64,000 nucleotides of DNA, from NCBI GenBank assembly GCA_012934845.2, contig WNNJ02002998.1:1-64000 (forward strand), read 5' to 3'. The position numbers and the translations under genes are program-made. The DNA comes from Pomphorhynchus laevis. Its lineage: Eukaryota > Acanthocephala > Palaeacanthocephala > Echinorhynchida > Pomphorhynchidae. Below are positions 38,601 to 50,600 of this stretch, one piece after another. Position 1 is the stretch's first letter; each line of letters begins with the position of its first letter. The notes under the pieces are model-generated. The model saw only the letters and a program-made list of their open reading frames with translations, ran no database searches and was not told where the DNA came from.

Positions 38601-41600
38601 AAAAAACTAACATTAGAAACAAATCAGCATTTATTTCAGTGTGCGTTAGGTACATTTACAAAGAATGTATTATTTGCTAATTATTCAATGATTTTTTCCA
38701 TACTGACTTTAATAGGAAATAATACGATGCTTAAGTTAAAACAGCCTACCTTGAACTCTATACTTAGTAGGAGCGATCGTAATTGCATTCAATGCTGCCT
38801 TTTCATAGCCGCTTACGGGGAACTTCTTGTATCCCCATGCATCTGACGACACCCATATCCAACGGTTTGTCAAATTCATTAAAGTAGTGTATTTTAATAG
38901 TTTTCTATAAATAATTTAAACTATATATGGTTTATGAATTGTTCGGGAAATCTCATAAAATAATATTTTAAAACGTTCCAGTACATTAAAATCACATAGT
39001 GAAATATACGATATCTGTATTGCTTTTAATCATGTTTGAATGGATAAATTATAAAGATAGCAATTAATTTTGAATAAAATTTTCACAACAGCATATCATT
39101 TAACGATAATGATATCGTTTATGATATCATTAATATTAATATCGTTCATTAATGATATCATTTAACAACATTGTTAATGAATATAACCGTACAAATGCAT
39201 TTTAAATAATAAAATTAGGAAATCAAGGTATTTAGACTTAATATACTCTGTGTTGCATATTAATTGAATATTAATATTATTTGAATGTTAATCAATTAGC
39301 ATGTGTGATAAATTTTTTATGAATTTGTAAAAATTACACAAAAATGCGAAACATTTCATTTCAAGAAGCCCATCATATGATATGATTCCAATATTTAAGA
39401 CGATATCTTTGAATATAGATAAGCAATGCTGTAGTAATGACAACATTGCAACAAGTAGTTACAACTTTGACGTAGTTCATCGATAGTAAAAAGTTTAAGT
39501 TTAATTCATTAGTTTTTATGGAATGCATGTAGCGAATACCGTGATCCCATTAATCTGCTGTAAATTATTTATAAATAAAAAACTGATTTTGTCCAGTTAC
39601 GATCACTAGCATTGGCGTATCGCAATTTACAACTTTAAAAAACCCTGACTGTACGCTGTCATCACATTATAGAATGTTATTATAGATAGCTAAAAGTAAA
39701 CTAAAATGATTTTTAAAAGTAATATACAGAAATGTATATTTACACCACCGCAGCAGCCAGCTTAGTGGATGTTGCGTTGAATCGCGATACAGACGTCCTG
39801 AGTTCAAATCCGATCCGCATCAGTCTACGGAGAAAGCAGATAATGAGGGTCGAAACGTGAAATGTAGGCCCGGGTCAGCAGCTGATGAAACCCACCCAGA
39901 CTGATTAGTAGCGTCCTGCTGTATTAAAAATAAGATCAATACCTGTGAGGGTAATATCGTGCCACAATCAGAAAAAATTTCAGCTCACAGATGCAATCAA
40001 ATACGATTTTTAAAATGTAAAAATATTTTATTGACAATTTATCGAAACAATCATATGATAAAACATATTGATGATAGCAATAAAAATCAATTTTACATAA
40101 AAGGTAGTAAGTAATCATTGCTAGTATAAGTGTAGAAGGACATTTAAAATAGTTTTACTAAGACATGGTACAATTGAGTACAAATAATTAGAATTGGACA
40201 CATTTTAAAAATATATTATAAAATGTGTGAAAAAAATGTTTTGCGATACACTTGTTATATTAATAATCTCGCTCAGCAAGTTACAGCAATCATTTAATGT
40301 GTTTTATAGGTTCAGTTTACAGTAAAAATGAATGACATTTTTATAAATTATGATTACAATATTGGAATTAAAATTTTCGTGTTTATAATTCAAAAGATGG
40401 TGATGATATATATTTATAAAAGTAACTTCAATTTACACATTGAGCCCAATATAAACAAAATGACAAGTCCATCGGGAGCATTAAATGCTAAAAGCATAAT
40501 AATTTAAATTACCGATAATTGCGTGATGCTTACTCCAAGCGATATAATTTCGCATTGCACGTGATAAATATGCATATTAATATAATTTATATTTATAAAT
40601 ATAAACATTTAACATGTTTTTCAGAATCGCTCAATTTAGCGCTTATTTTCCGTTTTGTTTCGTCTAACTTTTTATCTGTGGGTGATATTAATTATGCTTT
40701 GTACATTTAAACATTTATATTCTGAATTTAAAAACATAAGAGGACATAATTTCGAAAGCAAATTACAATCCATTGTTATATGGATATGTTAATATATTGA
40801 ACAATTTGTGTATAATATATGCATAATATACTGTAATATACACTAATATATTTACAATCTGCAAAATAATAAGAAACAACAGTTATCTAATAATTACCAA
40901 AACTATCAAATGGATTGAAGATGTCAAAAGATATATAGTGTAATTGACAACCATCTAGTAAAAGTATAGTATGATGAATATCTTGTCAACAAATGTGATT
41001 TAAGAATTTAAAATCATATAGGTTTTTAACTCCGCCATGGCCGGTCCAAAGCCAGTGCTGAGAAAGGATGAGGGTTGGCGATAGACTTTTTGACAAGCCA
41101 GCCGTAAATAAGCCGTTTCGTCATCACTACGACTCATCAGTGCTAGTTCTCTCCCACTGCTGGATGCAGTCTGCTAGTCATCCTCTGCATCCAGCAGTGG
41201 GAGAGAAAAGGCACTGGTGAGTCATAGTGATGACGAAACGGCATTCGTCATTCTTTCGCGTCGGGCTTATATGATTATTAAAAATTCACTCGGAATAGTA
41301 TCATCATTTGAGATTAGAAGTAAGCCAATAATAAGATACCTTGCGCTGGCATTTGCCAGTGCTTTTGCTAATGATCCAATTTGGTGAAACTGTAGTGCTA
41401 ATTCAGCACTCTAGATGATCTTACTAGATATTTGCTTGTACACTATGCACTTGATTCATTTGTTGATTGCCGTCTGCTAGTCTTCCTCTGCATCCAGCAG
41501 TTGGAGGGAACTGGCACTGATGAGTCATAGTGATGACGAAACGGCATTCGTAATTCTTTCGCGTCGGGCCCTTTATGATTACTAAGAATTCACTCGGAAT

Positions 41601-44600
41601 GGTATTATCACTTGAGATTAGAAGTAAGCCGATATTAAGATACCTTGCACTGGAATTTGCCAGCGCTTTTGCTAATGATCTAATTTGGTGAAGCTATTGT
41701 AGTGCTAATTCAGCACTCTAGATGATGTAATTAGAGATTTTCTAGTACATCATGCACTTGATTCATTCGTTGATTGCCGTCTGTTAGTCCTCCTCTGCAT
41801 CCAGCAGTGGGAGGGAACTGGTACTGATGAGTCATAGTGATGACTAAACGACATTCTTCATTATTTCGCGTCGGGCTTATATGATTACTAAAAATTCACG
41901 CGGAATGGTATCATCATTTGAGATTAGAAGTAAGCCGATATTAAGATACCATGCGCTGGAATTTGCCAGCGCTTTTGCTAATGATCCAATTTGGTGAAGC
42001 TATTGTAGTGCTAATTCAGCACTCTAGATGATGTTATTAGAGATTTTCTAGTACATCATGCACTTGATTCATTCGTTGATTACCGTCTGCTAGTCCTCTG
42101 CATCCAGCAGTGGGAGGGAACTGTCACTGATGAGTCGTAGTGATGACGAAACGGCATTTGTAAATATTTCGCGTCGGGCCCTTTATGATTACTAGAAAAT
42201 TCACTCGGAATGGTATCATCATTTGAAAAAATTTTAAATTAATAAAAATTCATTTGAAAATGAATTTTTAAATGAAATCTAATTTTTTACATAATAAGCA
42301 CTTAAAAGTGATTATAAGCATTCAAAAATGATTGTTTTCGTATTAGCTAAGGTTTAAATGTTTATATCAATTTATATTAGTCAAGTTTTAACTTTGTACA
42401 TGATTCATATTAGCTAAGAATTACCAAGTAATAAACAAAATGAAAATTGAACACTGAGTGCCAGCTTGTACAACTTTATCAAACATATCTCTTCTCGATC
42501 TCTTAATAATGAAGTATCCTACTTGAGATTCACTGATATACTTACAAATTATAATGTTATCTTAGTATAAATCAATTTAAGTTAGAAAAATTATAAAATC
42601 AATAATGGCTTGTTTAAATGTTTTTTGTTTAATAACTAAACGACAGTATATAAGCAGAAAATTTTTAATTATTATAATATAAATCGAGTTCATTTTTGTT
42701 CATAAACAGTTAAAAGATTAAAAGGCAATTAATTCACAAGAATCGAAACGTCATTTTTTATTGCGACAATAAGATAGCTTCTTCAGATAAAGATTTATTT
42801 CCACTTTAAAAATAACTGGTGTTAATCAATTTTTTATTTAGAATTTTTGAGCAGGATTACAAAAGCCAGATTTTATTTTTATATTTTGCAAGCTGCTGTT
42901 AGAATTACCGGGGGAAAAACATGTTGTTTTTGTGATTATTTTTAAGTGATTCATGATCCCGCTCCAAAAAGTTCCAGAAAACTATTTATTTCTACGCTTT
43001 TATGTAATTTAATACAATTTTTTGTAAACTACATTTCGATGTTTAACTCTTTCAATTAAATTGAATTTAATGCAACAGAACAAAAAGTGTAAGTCGGAAC
43101 GTTCAAACAATTTTTCTTCTTCCTGCAAAAAATAGCTAATACACACAATTTATCGTCGATTTCGATAGATTATCCAGTAATTCTTTTTGATACTAATGTA
43201 AGTAACGTTTTTGTTTCTCAAAATTCTGGCGAAATGGATAAGTTTCTTCATATTAAGAAGATGGTAAATTTTATTACTATTATTCCCAAAATACCTAGAG
43301 CCAAAAACACCTTCTTTAACGAGTTCCTTAGATCATTCATTAATCAATATCCTGATATAATTATTCTAAACACGGCTAAGGTAGTTAATAACTCTTACAG
43401 GATTTATTTTGTCACTTCTGACCTGGCATCATCATACTTGAAATACTTCAACGAAAAGTTATCAAACAAAGGGATATACGGTGTGCAGCTCGTCAGTTTC
43501 AAACACAGTGGATTTCACGAGTTTATTCAAGACTTTGCATCATGACTCCATGAAATCAATAGAACAACTTATAACAGGTTTGGTGAACTCCTTTCGTAAA
43601 TTACAAGTAATCTCCGCTCCTGTACCCAATACCTCCAAAAAGAGATACACATCTTATACTCTGAAAAATAAATCAAAGAAGAGATCAGCTTCTTCGAATC
43701 CACATATCCCTTCCATCAAGCTCGCGAAAAACGAAATCAATGGAACTTTGCGGTCACCACGAGATGTGAAGATAACGCCAGTGGGCAAATGCATCTAACT
43801 TATCCTGCTGGGTGTGGGAAAGGAAACCTTCTCGCCTCTGGTTCAGACTAGCATGAGGCATCCCACTCCAGCTAACTTAACACAATGCAAAGCAATCTAG
43901 ATCCTTTTTCACTATATTTTTCTTTCGAAGGACTATATGTTATAGTCCTTCGGAAGACGCGGTTTATCCGGCTCCCTCATAACATTACTCGATTTACCCA
44001 CTTTACTCCGTACATACCCCCTCACTCCTCTTCATCTCAAGGTCTTTTAACCCTAGTTAAATGCTCTTTAAGATCTTCCCTCATCTTAAACTACTCTTGT
44101 TCAGCCCTTTCTTGTTTAGCTATATCACTCTGTAAAAACGGTAAACGCATCAGTATAGCCGATATCTACATCCGTCCAGGGGAGTTTCACAAGAATCGTG
44201 ACCTCCTTGATCGTATTTTAGGTAGTGCCTATGACACGTTACATGTGATTTCAACGACATAACTGGTCGTTTGATTAATGCAGCACTCTGCGGAGCCAGG
44301 AACGACCATCTTATTCCCAAACCACCCTCCCAACTTTCATTGCTCAATAACAAATTCACTGCTAGACATTTTACTGTTACATAATGTGGTTGTTAAAACC
44401 CATATGCACTGAACAGTCCCGCCAAAATCAGACCACCTCTCATGATCTTATTCGTTGGCGGATAGAGGAAGATACGTTGCTTAGGAGAAGGTTCCACTTT
44501 GATCCCATCAGAGTAGCGTTGTTTCAGGCAGCTATCCAACTCTTCCCCCGAATTGGTAATGAGAGTTTGACCGAATTTAATTCCTATTCTTACCTCTCAT

Positions 44601-47600
44601 CGCAAGCTACCACGTTGCTTTCGACTATCTATAAAGGTCGCTTATACAATCCCACTCCTACAAAACTCGAGACCCGAGCCAAAATTTTACACTTTTCGAA
44701 TCTCTCTGTTTCCATCAGACAGGCCCTCTCGAATGAATACTGGAGCACTAGATATAGGTTCCAGCTGAGTAGAGTTTGAGCGAGCATTGCTTGCCTTAAC
44801 CTTTCTCAGTTTTCCTTTTGGAAGATATTCAAGAAAGAGAAGTTTATCTGCGGGAAGGATAGAGCATTAAGTTGGATTGGTAGCATAGGACTTGATAAAG
44901 TTTTATAGGAGTCACTATCCCTACATAATTATGGAGCCACTCAATCACCCCAACCAATTTCGATTTGGTGTGACTTCAGAAGTAGGGACTTATCTGTTAA
45001 TATTCTTAACTTTTGTGGGCCACTTCCGGGCACCTCCAAATCCCAAGCGCCACTTCGGCTCGGGTCTTTCAGCTTTTAACAGACAGTCGGAGAAAGGAGG
45101 TAGCCATCACAATGCTATTAGCCTCACCATTTGACATTGCTGGCATAAATATCAGCCGTCGTGCTTTTATAACAAAAAAGAAATCGATTACATGTCCTAA
45201 CGATCTGCGGCCTATCTCGATTCAAAACTTCCTCATCTTCATTTATGAAAAAGCGCTTGCGAGTAAAATCCGCGACCATCTAAGTAGGCGAATTTCAATC
45301 CCACCAGGTTTTCATAGGTACATAAAAGATCGCTCGGTTCATACTGCAATATGTGAAGTGCATCAGTTTTGTCAAGTTAATAATCATAAGCTTGGTGTGG
45401 TTATTTTTCTTGACTTTGCTGCATTTGACCGCATTTCCATTCCTTTTGTTATCTCTTCTCTCAGGTCCCTTGGGCTGCCTTCGAGAATTGTTAACAGGGT
45501 GGAAATATTGTTGTAAACCAAGCAATTCTTCTATGAAGATGATCCTGATGCACGTCAGTTCTACCCTATTACAGGTGTGCCTCAATGTTTCCTACATTCT
45601 CCAATCTTGTATCTTGCTGCTTCCATTGAACTTTACAAAAAATTTAAACGCGACCAACATCTAACAGGTATACGCTGATAATACCACAACCCTGTTTTCT
45701 AGACGCAGGTGCGAAGATATAGTCTCGGACATCAGCCGTTTCTTTTTAAGATTAAAAGATCAGTTACCCTCATCCAATCTTATTTTAAAATCCAACAAAT
45801 CGCAGGTGGTCGTCTTTAATGGTGCCCTTGCTACCAAAAAGAAACTTAAGAGACTAGCACTCTCTGCACTCTCCTCAATTTTGCAGCCTCAACTACTCCC
45901 CATTTTTATCAGTCGAGTAAAGTATCTGGGGTTCACCGTTATGGTGAATTGGTGGGCGAAAGCTGACCTGGATAGACTAAAACGTATTCTGAAGAGCTAG
46001 GTGAGCCATGAAACGGGATCATCGTCTGTCATTAAATGGAAAAACACGAGTGCGCCTCTGAGGTATTTGGGCTATCACGGAATAAGTCTTCTTTTCAAGA
46101 GGACGTTCCCTAGAGCAAAGACTAAGGTTTCTCAATCTCCTAATCTCACGATCACAGAGCATTGTCCGCCACGATTGGATTCTTCGGATGGTGAAAGACC
46201 CCGGGTTATTTAGTCGGAGAGCGGCGTGTTGAAATGATTGAAGGGCTCAAATCCCACTAGACCTGAGGCCGTGACGATTTTTTCTGAAGACTCACATTAT
46301 TGTGTCTGGCATTTTTTATAATTTGACTTATTTTCTTTAAGGCATGTTTCTTTTTTATCAGTTGTATATATGTTGGTTAACAAAATCCTTATTATTATAA
46401 TATTTAACAAAATGGGATCTTGATTAATATTATCATGTTGACTATATTGTAATTCTAATTACCCTTGAACTCACACATATAATGCACTCAAATGTGATTT
46501 TAAATATCGTCTGTTATAAGCATACTCAATCTTTGTAAATTTGAAAGTTGCAATTTTATGATCTGGTTCCGATGGACTTGACCGTGGATCAGCTCAAATA
46601 TTTAATGTGATTATGAAGCTAAACGAACCTCAGTGGTGATTACGCTACTTATGATTGACTTGATTTAATTAAGCTACATACTACAATTTATATTATAGAT
46701 ATAACTGCAGTTCTAATTAAATAATACCTGACAACATCTTCTTGCGCGAAGACCACAATTACACGAACATTCCTTAGATCTTCTTCGGAATCTAACTCTT
46801 CCAAAACCTGTATATACCGGTGTTCGTCATCTGCAGATGGAATTGTTTTGTCTGTTGCGATACACACATCTGATAATAAAAGTTATGAAATAGTTTTAAA
46901 ATTGAAAAGGTAATTAATAAAAAAAATTCGTACTAATTAAATTATGTTGATAAAATTTACGATCATGAGAAATATCTAAATTGAATTATCAAAATTGAAA
47001 TGGCAAAACGCCCTGCATGAGGTAGAAAATTTATTGAATTTTCGATTCCAGTTTGGAATCATCATCAGAAATCTGAAACAGGTAAAATGTTAAGGATAAA
47101 AAAGGAAAAAGGTAAAAACAAAGATGCACATTAGGTAGGTCCTCACGTTGTGCTGCCAGGTCTACGAATGTGTTAGCAAACTTTACAAAAAAAGATTCTC
47201 AATCACGATTTAGAATTAAACGGTAGCCATCATTCTTATTTAAGCCCGGCTTCAATTCTTCAATCCAGAGTGACTCGCATATTCGCCTTTCAAATTGTCT
47301 TTTGACAGAATAGATAACTTCAACATTATCAAAATCAATCTTGTGTCCTGTACTTAAGGCATGCTGAGCAACAGAATTGAAGCCGGGCCTTAATGAGAAT
47401 GATGGCTACCGTTTAATTCTAAATCGTGATTAAGCATCGTTCTTTGTAAAGTTTGCTAACACATTCGTAGACCTGGCAGCACAACGTGAGGACCTACCTA
47501 ATGTGCATCTTTGTTTTTACCTGTTTTCTTTTTATATCCTTTACATTTTACCTGTTTCAGATTTCTGATGATGATTCCGAACTGGAATCGAAAATTTAAT

Positions 47601-50600
47601 AAATTTTCTACCTCATGCAAGGCGTCTTGCCATTTCAATTTTGATAATTTAACAGTGACCCCGAGCACATTCCGTTTCAATGATATCTAAATTGAATATA
47701 CAATTTAATATTTTTATATTTATTGAATATAAAAATAAGGTATTGATAAAGTTGTAAAATTTTTTGTAAATAACATTTTTGTATTCACCACTTAACATCT
47801 GAGTTATTTGTGTTTGGTTTTATGCCGCTTGACAAGTGTAGGTGTTTATATGTTCACTTACGTATAATGCACAGTTAAAATCATCAATCGATATTTCTTA
47901 GCAGTATTAAATACAGCGGTTAATTAATTCAAATGTATGTTTTCGAATACATGTTATTGTAAGTACATTTATAGTAATATTCGAAATATTTTCCAATAAA
48001 AAACATGTAATTAATTTTAATTATCATATTTGCAACAATTAATTTATAGATCGTGGCATTTTGTACTAATTTGAATTAGAATAAATAAAATCAATAAAAA
48101 TCAATAACTACCGCATTGTTATTTGTGTTAGCAACAAATGCACAATTCTGCTTACTGATTAAAACTAATTAGATCAGCTAGCTGATTTAACGTATTTTAT
48201 ACTATATAAATTAAAAATAAAGATAAATAATTATAAATAATAAATAATTATAAAAGATTTTATACAATTAATATTTATATAATTTCTTTTTTTTCTTCAT
48301 CATTTGTTCCGCTTCGTTACGGAGTCCGTCTTTGTGACCATGTCTCCACTTTTCTCAATCAATCGCACATTCTTCCGTTATCCAAACTACTATCATATAC
48401 CTTCTTATTGTGTCCAGCCATCTCAGCTTAGGACGCCCAAGGGGTCGTTTACCTGATACAACCAGATCAATCTGACTCCTTATGACGTTGGTTGTCTTTC
48501 CGCGGATTACATGTCCAAACCATTGTAATCGGGCTTCCCGGGATTTTTCTTCAATCGGCTTAACTCCGAATCATTTTCGGATATTATTATTTCTTATGTG
48601 ATCGAGTAGTGTGATGCCGCCCATCCACCTCAGTATTCACATTTCCGTCGCTACTCATTTGCTTGCGGTTTCATTTGTAGCAGTCCAGCACTCTGCCCCA
48701 TACAATGCGAATGGGCGAATGACGGTGCGGTGTATATTTGATTTAAGATTATCTGGCATTTTCTTATCGCATATTACGCCAGTCATAGCGCATCATTTTG
48801 CCCAAGCACAATTGATCCTTCTAGTGATCTCAACGGAAATCTATATGTATAATGCTACGGTGTTGCCCGAATATGGAAAGTCCTATTTCGTTTAAACGCT
48901 AATACCATAAATCTGGAAGTTATCTGTTGCGGAATCTCATGCGCTCAGCGTAACTGTCTTTTTAAGATTTAGGTTTAAGCCGTATTTTTCCATCTAATCT
49001 TTCCACGCACCAACATGTAGCTCCAGTTTCTTTCTATCTTCACATGGCACTATTACATCATTAGCGTAAGGATAGTCCATGGAACAGGCCATTGTAAATC
49101 GCTAGTGATTGCATTCATGACAAGGATGAACATGACGGTTGATAAAACGGATCCGTGGTGTACTCCTACACTTATTTGGAATGACAGTCCAGCGGCGGAT
49201 TTCATTTACTCACCGAGTGCGTGTATAGGATCTTTATCCACTCAACCATCTCATCTGACACATGATGTCGTCCAAGTGCGAACCAGATAACGTTCCTGGC
49301 CACTCTATCGAACGCCTTTTCGAAGACTATGTTTCCAAATCGGCACAGTCACACTCATTGTGCAGTCACGAGCCATTTGTCTTTCCTGCAATACTTTGTT
49401 TAAGAACGCTGTGAGCCATTCGACCGGTTGCCGGCATGACGACTTCAACAATTATGATGGTATATCGTCTGTGCCTGAAGCCTTTTCCAGTCGTAAATTA
49501 TTTAGGGCGGCTAACTTCTTCCTTATTGATTTCTTCCATAGAATCGAGAACAGGATTGATACAGGGAATCGGTGAATGATTAAATTCCGTTGTGCTGATC
49601 ATCTCGTAGTGTTTCCTCCATATTTCACACTTATTTTCCTTATCGTTTGTGAGTTTTCCAATGACGTCATTTAAACCATAAAAACGCCTAATGTCCTCGC
49701 TGTGTTTTTGTCGATCTTTAGCCAGGCGGTATAATGTATTTCGCCCTTGCCTACTGTAACAATCATCACACAGGCCTTATGCTTTCTGCTCTTAGTGGCA
49801 GCAATTACACACTTTGTGTGTTTTTCGAGCAGACTTAAATACATTCCAATTTTCCAAAGTTTTCACCTGTAGAAAATCATGATATTTCTTCTTTTCTTTC
49901 ACTGCCTCCTTCACTTCTTCGGTCCATAGCCAAGCACATTTTTCTATTTTACACCTTCCAGCCTTTATCACTCCGCAATATTTCTTCACAGACCTATGTA
50001 TTACATATTTACATTATATAATTCATATATTTATGTATTTATATAACGATAAAATTTATAAAAATCAAAAATAAAAATCAATTTTATGAATTGACTAATA
50101 GATAATTTACTATGTATTCGAATAAGGAACAATTGGTCATAAATGAAAACTGCTGCGTTAGAAATTTTCGGTCCCTATTACTCGAATCAACATAGCAAAG
50201 AAGTCAAATATATGGTTATTACGTATATAATCTGATGAATTATTTTATTATATAGTATCTTATTAAAATAGAGTGTATATTATTTATTATCCATCCATAA
50301 ACGTATTCTGTTTAATAATTTAATTTATTTTTAATAATATTTTGTTAATTAATATATTTAACTATTTTCTGTTTGATATTTTTTATAATAATGTAACTTA
50401 AAAAATGGATTTATTAAATTATTTAAAGATGTTGAAGAAAGTTAATATTATTACATATTATAGCAATTCTACAAATTTCATTACTTAATATATTATATTT
50501 AATATTATATGGTATGCATGAACGCTCACGGAAAAATGTTTATTGTAAATTTAAATATGTCATGTTTACGATATAAATTAAAAATAGCTTTAATTGATGT

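Larger units (their letters stand above)
41105..42240. repeat. array C: 303-307-bp tandem repeats, one type III hammerhead per unit
   Basis: Cores at 41214, 41517, 41824 and 42127 (spacing 303, 307, 303 bp). The first unit is preceded by an inverted partial unit, so the left edge is a foldback around about 41160. Confidence 0.9.
46985..47700. repeat. foldback element with hammerhead cores in both arms (receptor intron 2)
   Basis: Arms of roughly 200 bp: TGGCAAAACGCCCTGCATGA (46999) against its inverse near 47635, plus an inner matched block around 47110-47260 and 47380-47520. The open frame at 47498-47680 is a by-product of the repeat. Confidence 0.75.

Noticed and set aside
39754-39826. A functional tRNA gene
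   Set aside because: Only box-like segments match; acceptor and anticodon stems do not close, and a SINE body follows.
42740-42800. Hammerhead core on the minus strand (CTGAAGAAGCTATC)
   Set aside because: No complementary stem II strand followed by GAAA; only an unrelated TTATT/AATAA hairpin.
47498-47680. Small protein-coding gene on the minus strand
   Set aside because: The frame lies inside one arm of a foldback element and is mirrored in the other arm.
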